From Saccharopolyspora_D taberi (GTDB lineage: Bacteria > Actinomycetota > Actinomycetes > Mycobacteriales > Pseudonocardiaceae), in NCBI RefSeq assembly GCF_039534165.1, contig NZ_BAAAUX010000045.1:62001-126000 (forward strand): DNA of 64,000 bases, read 5' to 3'. Shown one piece after another: positions 25,665-33,904 of the stretch. Positions within the stretch are counted from its first letter, which is position 1. Every line of letters starts with the position of its first letter. The notes below the pieces were generated by a model, which saw only the letters and a list, made by a program, of their open reading frames with translations, searched no databases and was not told where the DNA came from. Both the position numbers and the translations under genes were made by a program.

Positions 25665-26546
25665 TCAGCTCTTCTGGACGGCGTGCCCGCCGAACTGGTT
25701 GCGCAGCGCGGCGACCGCCTTCATCGCAGGCGAGTCGTCCTGCCGCGAGGCGAACCGCGCGAACAGCGCCGCGGTGATCACCGGCGCGGGCACCGCGTTG
25801 TTGATCGCCTCCTCGACGGTCCACCGGCCCTCGCCGGAGTCGCTGACGTAGCCCTTGAGCTGCTCCAGCTCCGGGTCCTCGTCCAGCGCGCGGACCAGCA
25901 GGTCCAGCAGCCAGGAGCGGACGACGGTGCCGCGGCTCCACGCCTTGATCGTCGCCGGGACGTCGGTCACGACGTCGGAAGCGGCGAGCAGCTCGAAGCC
26001 CTCGGCGTAGGCCTGCATCAGGCCGTACTCGATGCCGTTGTGCACCATCTTCGCGTAGTGGCCCGCGCCGACCGGCCCCGCGTGCGCGAAGCCCTCCTCG
26101 CGCGGACCCTCCGGCCGCAGCGCGTCGAAGACCGGCATCGCGCGCTCGATGTCCTCGGCGTCACCGCCCGCCATCAGGCCGTACCCGTTCTCGGCACCCC
26201 AGACGCCACCGGACACGCCGACGTCGACGTACTTGATGCCCTTCTCCGCCAGCAGCGCGGCGTTGGCCTGGTCGTCGGTGAACTTCGAGTTCCCGCCCTC
26301 GATCACCAGGTCGCCCGGGGACAGCAGCTCGGCGAGCGCCTCCACCGTCTGCCGGGTCGGGTCACCGTGCGGCACCATGATCCACACGATCCGCGGTCCG
26401 GCCAGCTTCTGCACCAGGTCGGCGATCGAGGCGACGTCGCTGACCTCCTGGTCGCGGTCGTAGCCCACGACGTCATGCCCGGCGGCGCGCAGCCGCTTGC
26501 GCATGTTGAAACCCATCCGGCCGAGGCCGACTAGTCCGAGTTGCAA
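25665..26546 (-). CDS. gnd: 6-phosphogluconate dehydrogenase (decarboxylating), short form
   Basis: This protein of about 293 residues oxidises 6-phosphogluconate to ribulose 5-phosphate and CO2. It has the Rossmann motif GLVGLGRMGFNM, GGNSKFTDD, GVSGGVWGAENGYGLMAGG and catalytic K in GHYAKMVHNGIEYG. I prefer the TTG at 26546, with GGGAG six bases upstream and a product starting MQLGLVGLG; the GTG at 26561 is an alternative adding five residues. The short form is commonly NAD-linked, but the cofactor is not certain here. It sits in the conserved dnaN-gnd-recF order. Confidence 0.94.
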   Translation of the reverse strand: MQLGLVGLGRMGFNMRKRLRAAGHDVVGYDRDQEVSDVASIADLVQKLAGPRIVWIMVPHGDPTRQTVEALAELLSPGDLVIEGGNSKFTDDQANAALLAEKGIKYVDVGVSGGVWGAENGYGLMAGGDAEDIERAMPVFDALRPEGPREEGFAHAGPVGAGHYAKMVHNGIEYGLMQAYAEGFELLAASDVVTDVPATIKAWSRGTVVRSWLLDLLVRALDEDPELEQLKGYVSDSGEGRWTVEEAINNAVPAPVITAALFARFASRQDDSPAMKAVAALRNQFGGHAVQKS

Positions 26547-26622
26547 ACCCGACTCCCTCACTTCACTGTCGGTGGCGCGAGGCTGTGGCCAGACGCGCCA
26601 CCGCTCGTCATCTGGGCGACGC

Positions 26623-27747
26623 TCAGCCCGGCAACCGGACCGGCATCAGCAGGTAGAGGTAACCCTCTGCCACTTCACCATCTTCCCCGACCGGTTTGAT
26701 GACTGCCGGTCGGTTCGATGTGGTGAACAGCATCTGCGCGCGGTCGGACTTCAGCGCTCCGAGGCCGTCGAGCAGGTACGCCGGGTTGAACGCGATCGTC
26801 AGCGGTTCGCCGACGAGCTCCACCGGCAGCTCCTCCTCCGCGCTGCCCTCGTCGTCGCCGCCCGCGGTCAGCCGCAGCCCGTTGTCCGAGAACTCCAGCC
26901 GCACCTGGGTGCCGCGCTCGGCGACCAGCGAGACGCGCTTGATCGCCTCGGCCAGCGGGGCGACGTCGATGATCGCGGTGACCGCGCTCTCCGACGGCAG
27001 CAGCTGGCGGTACTTCGGGAACTCCGCGTCGAGCAGCCGGGTGGTGTTGCGGCGCCTGCTGCCGGACAGGCCGAGCAGGCCGTCCCCGGAGGCCAGCGAG
27101 ATCTCCACCTTGTTCCCGCCGCTGCCGAGGGTCTTGGCCGAGTCGGACAGCGTCTTGGCCGGGACCAGCACCGCGGTGTCCTCGAACGAAGTGCCCGGCT
27201 CCCAGGTGAACTCCCGCATCGCCAGCCGGAACCGGTCGGTGGCGACCATGGTCAGCCGGTCGGCGTTGATCTCCATCCGGACGCCGGTGAGCATCGGCAG
27301 CGTGTCGTCCTTGCCCGCCGCGACCGCGACCTGGGAGACCGCCTCGCTGAACAGGTCGCCCGGGACCGAGCCGGCGTGGTCGGGCATCGCGGGCAGTTCC
27401 GGGTAGTCCTCGACCGGCATCGTCGGGAGGCTGAACTTCGAGCTGCCGCAGGTGATCGTCACGCGGGAACCGTCGACCGTCAGCTCCACCGGCCGGTTCG
27501 GCAGCGCCTTGGTGATGTCGGCCAGCAGCCTGCCGGAGACCAGCGTCTTGCCGGTGGAGTCGATCGACGCCTCGATCGTCACCTGCGCCGAGACCTCGTA
27601 GTCGAAGCCCGAGATGGTCAGCGCCTCGCCCGAGCTCGCATCGAGCAGGACGCCGCCGAGCACCGGAACCGGTGGCCGCGACGGCAGGCTGCGCGCGACC
27701 CAGGCGACGGCGTCGGCGAGACCGTCACGTTCCACGCGGATCTTCAT
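26623..27747 (-). CDS. dnaN: DNA polymerase III sliding clamp (beta subunit)
   Basis: This 374-residue clamp starts MKIRVERDGLADAVAWVARSLPSRP behind AAAGGACACCC. Three clamp folds span its length and it ends LLMPVRLPG. A longer upstream frame would run into the oriC flank and does not match the family. It lies directly downstream of oriC. Confidence 0.98.
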   Translation of the reverse strand: MKIRVERDGLADAVAWVARSLPSRPPVPVLGGVLLDASSGEALTISGFDYEVSAQVTIEASIDSTGKTLVSGRLLADITKALPNRPVELTVDGSRVTITCGSSKFSLPTMPVEDYPELPAMPDHAGSVPGDLFSEAVSQVAVAAGKDDTLPMLTGVRMEINADRLTMVATDRFRLAMREFTWEPGTSFEDTAVLVPAKTLSDSAKTLGSGGNKVEISLASGDGLLGLSGSRRRNTTRLLDAEFPKYRQLLPSESAVTAIIDVAPLAEAIKRVSLVAERGTQVRLEFSDNGLRLTAGGDDEGSAEEELPVELVGEPLTIAFNPAYLLDGLGALKSDRAQMLFTTSNRPAVIKPVGEDGEVAEGYLYLLMPVRLPG

Positions 27748-27985
27748 GGGTGTCCTTTCGGGTCCAGCCGTGGCTCGGCTGCCGGAGAACTGCGGTCGAG
27801 CCGGGGCTCGTTGGAGGTCGAACAGCTTCGTGCGCCGACGAGGCGCCGAGCGATCCCGCACGACTGCCGCGAGCCCGGAGAACGAGTGGGCGGCCTCCGC
27901 GGGAGTTCCACCGTAGAGCGTTCGCGCTGATCGCCGCATCCGGGTCCGGGCACTCCGGCGGCCCCACCGCGACCGCCGCCGCGAG

Positions 27986-28409
27986 TTGTCCACTTATCCA
28001 CCGCCCCTACTTCTCTTCTCTTTTTTCAATCAAGAGAAGAAAAGAGCGCAGTAGTAATAGGGGCTGTGGATAATGGGGACAGCTCATGTTTGCGCTGGTC
28101 ATCGCGCGTGTCGGGCTGTGGATGAGCACTGTGTGTAACCGGTGGATGGTTCATCTGGGTGGTGGACAACTTCGGCCCGTCCGCAGATGATCCACAGCTG
28201 TCCACAGTTATCCACACCTCCATCCACAGCTGTGCGCCGAGTTGTACCCAACCCAGCCCGATTTCGGCAGCTCAGCCGATCGTGCTGTGAGCGGATCTGT
28301 GGGAATCCTGTGGTCAACTCCCGGATACCTGTGGGCTACCTGTGCACAGCTTGTGGGCAACTCGGCAAGACGACCTGGTCAGGGCTGGGGATGAACTGCC
28401 TGTGGACAG
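27986..28409. other. oriC: Chromosomal replication origin oriC (DnaA-box region)
   Basis: At least twelve DnaA boxes or near-boxes lie between dnaN and dnaA. Plus-strand boxes: 27986, 27994, 28188, 28198, 28208 and 28220. Minus-strand boxes: 28065, 28117, 28161, 28309, 28352 and 28401. Those at 28065 and 28208 are the exact TTATCCACA. Four plus-strand boxes at 28188, 28198, 28208 and 28220 are spaced 10, 10 and 12 bases, about one helical turn. The surrounding gap (27748-28883) has no gene. Confidence 0.92.
28008..28060. other. AT-rich imperfect dyad in oriC (candidate unwinding element)
   Basis: A polypyrimidine run TCTCTTCTCTT (from about 28012) is mirrored by AAGAGAAGAAA (from about 28032) across TTTTCAATC. 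It is by far the most A/T-rich stretch of the gap and lies between the first box pair and the box at 28065. Confidence 0.6.
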
Positions 28410-28421
28410 CTCCGGCCGCGC

Positions 28422-28812
28422 GGACTTTTCTGACGCGGCGGTGAGGTGAAGCCCACCCCTGTCCCCAGAAAAGTCCCGGGCGCCCGAAGGACCCGATGTG
28501 CACGGAGAGAGATCGACAAGGCACAGTGGGTAGCAGTTCGCCCCTGTGCGGCGGGCGTTCCGGCGCGGCGGAAGTTTTCTGCTGGACCGGGTCGGCCAGG
28601 TCAGGGTGGGTCAGCAGAAAGATTCCGCGCCTGCGGCGAGGGGTCCGAGGACGGGCGAAGCCCGATCACCGCGGTGCGGGACGGCGCTTCGAGCTCAGAT
28701 CGCCGGTGCGGCGGCCGGCACTGCGGCCCACCTCCGACCCTCGGGCGCCCGCGTCGATCTTTTCTGGCGGAGGTGTCCGCTCGGACCGGGGTGGGGCAAC
28801 AGAAAGATCTCG
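28422..28812. repeat. Three diverged inverted-repeat cassettes beside oriC
   Basis: Each cassette has TTTTCTG on the left and CAGAAA on the right, about 30-45 bases apart: 28422-28476 (11-bp perfect arms GGACTTTTCTG/CAGAAAAGTCC), 28569-28627 (14 of 16 paired) and about 28755-28812. Cassettes two and three share GGGTGGG(G)CA before CAGAAAGAT and GAAGCCC after it. They lie between the dnaA stop and the DnaA boxes, with no coding potential. Confidence 0.65.
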
Positions 28813-28883
28813 CGCCCGCAGCGAAGGTGAAGCCCCCGGCTCAGGACAGCATCCACCGGGGAGACGTGAGGGGAAGGGACGCG

Positions 28884-30659
28884 TCAGGCGGAACGCGACT
28901 GCTGCTTGATGCGGGAGGTCAGCTCCTGCACCTGGTCGTAGACCCGCCTGCGCTCGGCCATCTCCTTGCGGATCTTCTTGTCCGCGTACATGACCGTGGT
29001 GTGGTCGCGCCCGCCGAAGCTCTGCCCGATCTTGGGCAGCGACGAGTCGGTCAGCTCGCGGCACAGGTACATCGCGATCTGCCGGGCCTGCGCGAGCGCC
29101 TTGGTCTTGCCGGGGCCGCACAGGTCGTCGATGGTGACGCTGAAGAACTCCGCGGTCACCGCCATGATCGTCGGCGCGGTGATCTCCGGGGTCTGCGAGT
29201 CCGGGATCAGGTCCCGGAGCACGATCTCGGCGAGCTGGACGTTCACCGGCTGCCGGTTCAGCGACGCGAACGCCGTGACCCGGATCAGCGCGCCCTCCAG
29301 CTCGCGGATGTTGCGCTCGATGCGCGCCGCGATGAACTCCAGCACGTCGGCAGGCGCGTTCATCCGGTCCTGGGCCGCCTTCTTCCGCAGGATCGCGATC
29401 CGCGTCTCCAGCTCGGGCGGCTGGATGTCGGTGATCAGACCCCACTCGAACCGCGTCCGCAGCCGGTCCTCCAGCGTCCGCAGCCCCTTGGGCGGGCGGT
29501 CCGAGGACACGACGATCTGCTTGTTCGAGTTGTGCAGCGTGTTGAAGGTGTGGAAGAACTCCTCCTGGGTTCCTTCCTTGCCCTCCAGGAACTGGATGTC
29601 GTCCACCAGCAGCACGTCGACATCGCGGTACCTGCGCTGGAACGCCACCTGGCGGTCGTCGCGCAGGGAGTTGATGAAGTCGTTGGTGAACTCCTCGGTG
29701 GAGACGTACCGCACCCGCATGCCGGGGAACAGCCGCTGCGCGTAGTGGCCCACCGCGTGCAGCAGGTGGGTCTTGCCCAGACCGGACTCGCCCCAGATGA
29801 ACAGCGGGTTGTAGGCGCGGGCGGGCGCTTCGGCCGCCGCGACCGCGGCGGCGTGCGCGAACCGGTTCGACGCGCCGATGACGAAGGTGTCGAAGGTGTA
29901 CTTCGCGTTCAGCCGGGTCTGCGAGGTCGGCGGTGCGTGCTTCGGCGCGGTGAACGGCTGGCCCTGCTGCGACTCCGGTGACTGGCCCCGGCTGAACGTC
30001 GGCCAGATCTCGTTGGCCGCGTCGATCGCCTCGCCTTCCTCGTCGACCTCGTCCTCGGTGGCCTCCGCGGTCGGCTCGGCGTCCGGCTCCGCCGGGATCG
30101 CGGGCTGGCTACCGGTCAGCTCCGCCGCGGTGGGCCAGTCGTGGTACTCGGTCGTCGGGTAGTCGGAGACGGAGTAGTCCGGGACCGAGTAGTCGGGAAC
30201 CGGCGTGTAGTGGCCGTCGCCACCGGGCGACGGGACGGGCGTGCTGAAGCTCTCCGGGCGCGGCTGCTGGCCGTAGGCCTGCGGCGAGATGAAGGTCGAC
30301 ACGCCGGAGTCGCCGAAGCCGGGCGGGCGTTCGGTGCCGGTGATCGAGTCGCGGGTCGGCCACGACGCGTCGCCGGGCGCCGGGCGCGGCGGCGCGGGCA
30401 CGGCGGTGTCGACCTTGACGGCCAGCGAGACGTCCCGGCCGAGCCGGCGCGAGAGCGCGTCGGTGATCGGTTCGCGCAGGGCGCGCTCGATGGCCTCCTT
30501 GGCGAAGTCGCTGGGAGCGGCCAGCAGCGCGGTCCCGTCCAGCAGACCGATCGGCCGCGTCACGCGCATCCACGCGCGCTGCTGGGGCGAAAGGGTGCCG
30601 GAGGACAGCTCCTGCACCACCTCTTCCCAGACCCGGCCGAGATCCGCCTGGTCGGACAC
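28884..30659 (-). CDS. dnaA: Chromosomal replication initiator DnaA
   Basis: This 591-residue initiator starts at the GTG at 30659 (VSDQADLGRVWEEVV) behind GGAGGGGAG; an upstream frame extension is not homologous. Domain I spans about residues 1-95. A long Pro/Tyr/Asp/Glu-rich domain II reaches about residue 250. The AAA+ domain III has Walker A GESGLGKTHLL near 290-300 and Walker B LLVDDIQFLEG. Domain IV has the box-binding signature GRDHTTVMYADKKI. Two DnaA boxes upstream suggest autoregulation. Confidence 0.98.
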   Translation of the reverse strand: MSDQADLGRVWEEVVQELSSGTLSPQQRAWMRVTRPIGLLDGTALLAAPSDFAKEAIERALREPITDALSRRLGRDVSLAVKVDTAVPAPPRPAPGDASWPTRDSITGTERPPGFGDSGVSTFISPQAYGQQPRPESFSTPVPSPGGDGHYTPVPDYSVPDYSVSDYPTTEYHDWPTAAELTGSQPAIPAEPDAEPTAEATEDEVDEEGEAIDAANEIWPTFSRGQSPESQQGQPFTAPKHAPPTSQTRLNAKYTFDTFVIGASNRFAHAAAVAAAEAPARAYNPLFIWGESGLGKTHLLHAVGHYAQRLFPGMRVRYVSTEEFTNDFINSLRDDRQVAFQRRYRDVDVLLVDDIQFLEGKEGTQEEFFHTFNTLHNSNKQIVVSSDRPPKGLRTLEDRLRTRFEWGLITDIQPPELETRIAILRKKAAQDRMNAPADVLEFIAARIERNIRELEGALIRVTAFASLNRQPVNVQLAEIVLRDLIPDSQTPEITAPTIMAVTAEFFSVTIDDLCGPGKTKALAQARQIAMYLCRELTDSSLPKIGQSFGGRDHTTVMYADKKIRKEMAERRRVYDQVQELTSRIKQQSRSA

Positions 30660-30790
30660 CGCTGTGCTCCCCTCCCCTCGCCTGCGCACGACCCGCACCG
30701 CTGCTGCCCCAGGCCGGACCACGTTCCGCGAGTGGTTCGGCGGGCGCTGCGACGAGCGGGTCGGACCTCCGGGGGCACCTGTCGGGACAG

Positions 30791-30811
30791 ATGTCCACAG
30801 AGTTGTCCACA
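30791..30811. promoter_or_regulatory. DnaA boxes in the dnaA promoter region
   Basis: ATGTCCACA (30791-30799) and consensus TTGTCCACA (30803-30811) lie 130-150 bases upstream of the dnaA start, spaced 12 bases. The rest of the 588-base dnaA-rpmH gap (30660-31247) has no gene. Confidence 0.7.
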
Positions 30812-31047
30812 ACTGTGTACGAAGGTACGACAGGATGCTTCGAAGATCCCCCGTGGGTCCCCGCAGCTCCGGTCAACCGCTGGTTTGCGCTGCGCTCCGG
30901 GCCACGCACTCCCGGGCGGCCCGAGGACTCCCACCTCGTCGGGCCGATTCGCAGATGCGCACGCTAACAAGGGGCGCTCGCGGTCACAAGCGCCCCACGG
31001 CGCACAGGCGTGATCGCCGGTGTGGGAAGCTGGAGGCCGACCCCGGG

Positions 31048-31077
31048 TTCGACTCGCCCGGGGGCACTGCGTACCCT
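31048..31077 (+). promoter_or_regulatory. Candidate rpmH promoter
   Basis: TTCGAC (31048-31053), 18 bases, then TACCCT (31072-31077). The leader that follows carries small hairpins, CCCGCT/AGCGGG (31088-31104) and ATGGCCA/TGGCCAT (31202-31218). Confidence 0.35.
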
Positions 31078-31247
31078 CGTACAGTCCCCCGCTTCACGAG
31101 CGGGCACGTCGCTGCCCTGACGAATCAGGTGCCACGCACACCGCTCGGTGTCGGTTTCAGCGGCTGCGGCTTGAGAAAACGGGACACCTGACCAGACCCG
31201 CATGGCCAGCGTGGCCATTGTGCCTGTAGTAACCGGGAGATCCGACC

Positions 31248-31391
31248 GTGAGCAAGGGCAAGCGCACCTTCCAGCCGAACAACCGCCGCCGTGCCAGGAA
31301 GCACGGTTTCCGGCTGCGCATGCGCACCCGGGCGGGCCGGGCCATCGTGGCCGCGCGCCGCCGCAGGGGTCGCGCCAGCCTGACCGCCTGA
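31248..31391 (+). CDS. rpmH: 50S ribosomal protein L34
   Basis: This 47-residue basic ribosomal protein (SKGKRTFQPNNRRRARKHGF) has the family length and sequence. It starts at a GTG behind GGGAGATCC. It is the first gene of the plus-strand operon divergent from dnaA. Confidence 0.97.
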   Translation: MSKGKRTFQPNNRRRARKHGFRLRMRTRAGRAIVAARRRRGRASLTA

Positions 31392-31401
31392 CAGCCGACC
31401 T

Positions 31402-31884
31402 GTGCTTCCTGCGGCTGCCCGACTGACCAGGAACCAGGAGTTCCGCCTGGTGGTCCGTCGCGGTCGCCGAGCCGGGCGTTCCCGCCTGGTGGTCCACCTG
31501 CTGCAACCGGACGCGGCGACGCGTGCCCAGCTGGGCGCGGTCCCGCGGCCTTCAGCAGCGCGATCGGACCGCGAGCGGACGTCCCCGGAAGCCGACGTGG
31601 ACACGGCACCCACCCGGGAACCGAGCGAGTCGCCCCGGGTGGGTTTTGTCGTCAGCAAGGCGGTGGGGACCGCCGTCGTCCGCCACCGGGTGAGCCGTCG
31701 GCTCCGCCATCTCATGCGCGACCGCCTCGCGCTGTTGCCCGCTGGCACACTGGTGGTGGTACGCGCGTTACCTCCGGCGGCCGACGCCCCGAGCCGTGAC
31801 CTCGGTTCGGATCTGGACGCGGCGTTGCGCAAGCTCCGTGTGCTCGTACCCGAGGCCCCACGCCCTTCGACGAGTTCCACCTGA
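31402..31884 (+). CDS. rnpA: Ribonuclease P protein component
   Basis: This 160-residue protein is the basic subunit of the tRNA 5'-processing ribozyme. It starts at a GTG 10 bases after rpmH. The core GFVVSKAVGTAVVRHRVSRRLRH matches the family RNR motif, but the usual RNR reads RHR. An insertion of about 40 residues rich in Pro/Arg/Glu (about 35-75) makes it longer than the usual ~120 residues. Its stop overlaps the yidD start. Confidence 0.95.
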   Translation: MLPAAARLTRNQEFRLVVRRGRRAGRSRLVVHLLQPDAATRAQLGAVPRPSAARSDRERTSPEADVDTAPTREPSESPRVGFVVSKAVGTAVVRHRVSRRLRHLMRDRLALLPAGTLVVVRALPPAADAPSRDLGSDLDAALRKLRVLVPEAPRPSTSST

Positions 31885-32213
31885 TGGCAGCAGACGACCC
31901 CGCGACTCCGGCGAACGCCCGGACGTCAGACGTGCAGGACGGCGAGCCGCGCGCTCGGCGGGCGAGCCCGCTCGCCTGGGTGCTGCTGGTTCCGGTGCAC
32001 GTCTACCGCAAGGTCATCTCTCCCCTGCTGCCGCCGACCTGCCGCTTCTACCCGAGCTGCAGCGCGTACGCGGTCGAGGCGCTGACCGTGCACGGTGCCG
32101 TTCGCGGTGGCTGGCTCACCGTTCGGCGGCTGCTGCGGTGCGGGCCGTGGCACCCGGGCGGACTCGACCCGGTACCGCCCCGACGCGCGACCCAGTCCCC
32201 TGCCGAGGAGTAG
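31884..32213 (+). CDS. yidD: Membrane protein insertion efficiency factor YidD
   Basis: This 109-residue protein carries the family signature VYRKVISPLLPPTCRFYPSCSAYA and ends with the WHPGGLDPVP motif. A 30-residue polar N-terminal extension is present. It is coupled to rnpA (TGATG) and precedes yidC by 4 bases. Confidence 0.96.
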   Translation: MAADDPATPANARTSDVQDGEPRARRASPLAWVLLVPVHVYRKVISPLLPPTCRFYPSCSAYAVEALTVHGAVRGGWLTVRRLLRCGPWHPGGLDPVPPRRATQSPAEE

Positions 32214-32217
32214 CTCA

Positions 32218-33162
32218 GTGCTCGATTTCATCTACTACCCGGTGTCGGCCATCCTCTGGTTCTGGCACAAGGTGTTCGGCTTCGTGCTGGATCCGGCGAG
32301 CGGCATCGCGTGGGCGCTGTCGGTGGTCTTCCTGGTGTTCACGCTCCGCGCGCTGCTGTTCAAGCCGTTCGTGCACCAGGTTCGCTCGATGAAGAAGATG
32401 CAGGAGTTCGCTCCGCACATCAAGGCGCTGCAGGAGAAGTACGGCGACGACCGCCAGAAGATGGCGCAGGAGATGCAGAAGCTCCAGGCCGAGCACGGGT
32501 TCAACCCGATCAGCGGCTGCCTGCCGATGCTGGTGCAGATCCCGGTGTTCATCGGTCTCTTCCACGTGCTGAACGGGTTCCACCCCGGGGCGGCGTCGAA
32601 CTTCGTGTTCAACGCCGAGGACGTCTCCTCGTTCGTGGCCGCCGACCTGTTCGGCGCGAAGCTGTCGAACACCATCAGCCAGGCGCCGGAGGTGCTGGCG
32701 CAGTTCCAGACCGACCGCACCTCGATGCTGATCGTCGGCGTGCCGCTGATGATCGCCGCCGCGATCGCCACCCACTTCACCGCGCGCCACGGCGTGCAGC
32801 GGCAGACCGCGGACGTCGCGCAGAACCCGCAGACGGCGGTCATGAACCGGATGACGCTGTGGCTGTTCCCGATGTTCGCGATCATCGGTGGCCCGTTCCT
32901 GCCGCTGGCGATCCTGATCTACTGGCTGGCCAACAACTTCTGGACGCTGGCGCAGCAGCGCGTGGTCTACCGCCGGATCGACCGCGAGGAGGCCGAGAAG
33001 GCCGGCACCGCCACCGTCGTCGACTCGACCGTGGTGAGCGCGGAGACCCCGGCCGCTCCGGCGAAGCCGTCGAGCGAGGCCGCCCAAGACGAACCCGGTG
33101 AGATCCCCGGGGTGATCGAAGACCGTTCCCGCGACACCGACAAGCCGGGCGAGTCCCGGTGA
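32218..33162 (+). CDS. yidC: Membrane protein insertase YidC/Oxa1
   Basis: This 314-residue insertase starts at the GTG at 32218 (MLDFIYYPVSAILWFWHK), chosen by family alignment and the 4-base gap to yidD. Five transmembrane segments of the conserved core are visible, including SVVFLVFTLRALLFKPF, GCLPMLVQIPVFIGLFHVL and LPLAILIYWLANNFWTLAQQ. A cytoplasmic coiled hairpin lies at about residues 60-95. The C-terminal tail is charged and rich in Ala/Glu. Confidence 0.97.
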   Translation: MLDFIYYPVSAILWFWHKVFGFVLDPASGIAWALSVVFLVFTLRALLFKPFVHQVRSMKKMQEFAPHIKALQEKYGDDRQKMAQEMQKLQAEHGFNPISGCLPMLVQIPVFIGLFHVLNGFHPGAASNFVFNAEDVSSFVAADLFGAKLSNTISQAPEVLAQFQTDRTSMLIVGVPLMIAAAIATHFTARHGVQRQTADVAQNPQTAVMNRMTLWLFPMFAIIGGPFLPLAILIYWLANNFWTLAQQRVVYRRIDREEAEKAGTATVVDSTVVSAETPAAPAKPSSEAAQDEPGEIPGVIEDRSRDTDKPGESR

Positions 33163-33195
33163 GGCGGTCGCGTACCCCTGGAGAGGAGACACCCA

Positions 33196-33726
33196 GTGTC
33201 TGAGACTGTGCAGGAGCCGAGCCAGGCCGAGGCGACATCGTCCGAGTCGTCCCCCAGCAACACCGAGGCGCTGCTGGTGCAGGAGGGCGACGTCGCGGGC
33301 GACTACCTGGAGCGGCTGCTGGATCTGCTCGACTACGACGGCGACATCGACCTCGACGTCGAAGCCGGCCGCGCGGTGGTGAGCATCGACGGCGGTGACG
33401 ATCTGGAGAAGCTCGTCGGCGCCCGCGGCCAGGTGCTCGAAGCGCTGCAGGAGCTGACCCGTCTCGCGGTGCAGCAGGAGACCGGCGTCCGCAGCCGGCT
33501 CATGCTCGACATCGCCGGCTGGCGCGCGGACCGCCGCGAGGAGCTGACCACGCTCGGCCGGACCACGGCGGAGAGCGTGCTGGAGTCCGGCAAGGAAACC
33601 CGGCTGCGTCCGATGACCCCGTTCGAGCGGAAGATCATCCACGACGCGGTGGCCGCCGTGGACGGTGTCCACAGCGAGAGCGAGGGCGAGGAGCCGAACC
33701 GGAAGGTCGTCGTCTTCAAGAGCTGA
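33196..33726 (+). CDS. jag: Jag/KhpB-family RNA-binding protein (KH + R3H)
   Basis: This 176-residue protein has a KH domain at about residues 30-100 (GARGQVLEALQELTRLAV) and an R3H domain after it (ETRLRPMTPFERKIIHDAV). A GTG start follows GGAGAGGAGAC. Jag proteins bind RNA, and in Firmicutes they link to cell elongation. It is co-transcribed with yidC. Confidence 0.94.
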   Translation: MSETVQEPSQAEATSSESSPSNTEALLVQEGDVAGDYLERLLDLLDYDGDIDLDVEAGRAVVSIDGGDDLEKLVGARGQVLEALQELTRLAVQQETGVRSRLMLDIAGWRADRREELTTLGRTTAESVLESGKETRLRPMTPFERKIIHDAVAAVDGVHSESEGEEPNRKVVVFKS

Positions 33727-33740
33727 CAGCTCGTCACCGG

Positions 33741-33774
33741 GGCGCCCCCGTGGTCTGCGGACCGCGGGGGCGCC
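33741..33774 (+). terminator. Terminator after jag
   Basis: The 15-base arms GGCGCCCCCGTGGTC and GACCGCGGGGGCGCC pair with one mismatch around TGCG. The stem ends 4 bases before a parS site. Confidence 0.85.
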
Positions 33775-33778
33775 TTCG

Positions 33779-33794
33779 TGTTTCACGTGAAACA
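33779..33794. promoter_or_regulatory. parS site 1 (perfect)
   Basis: TGTTTCACGTGAAACA matches the consensus ParB site at all 16 positions. Confidence 0.97.
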
Positions 33795-33867
33795 ACACCA
33801 ATGGGTTGGTGTCGGGTCCTCGAAGTCGATCCGGCAGGCTTAGTCAGGACGGCTCGAATCCACGGGC

Positions 33868-33883
33868 CGTTTCACGTGAAACA
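33868..33883. promoter_or_regulatory. parS site 2
   Basis: CGTTTCACGTGAAACA matches 15 of 16 positions, 21 bases upstream of the rsmG start. Confidence 0.95.
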
Positions 33884-33904
33884 TCGACATCGGGATGGAA
33901 GACT

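Noticed and set aside
28422..28812. Miniature transposon (MITE) beside oriC
   Set aside because: No target-site duplication is visible, the cassettes are strongly diverged, and no related copies are seen elsewhere in the window.
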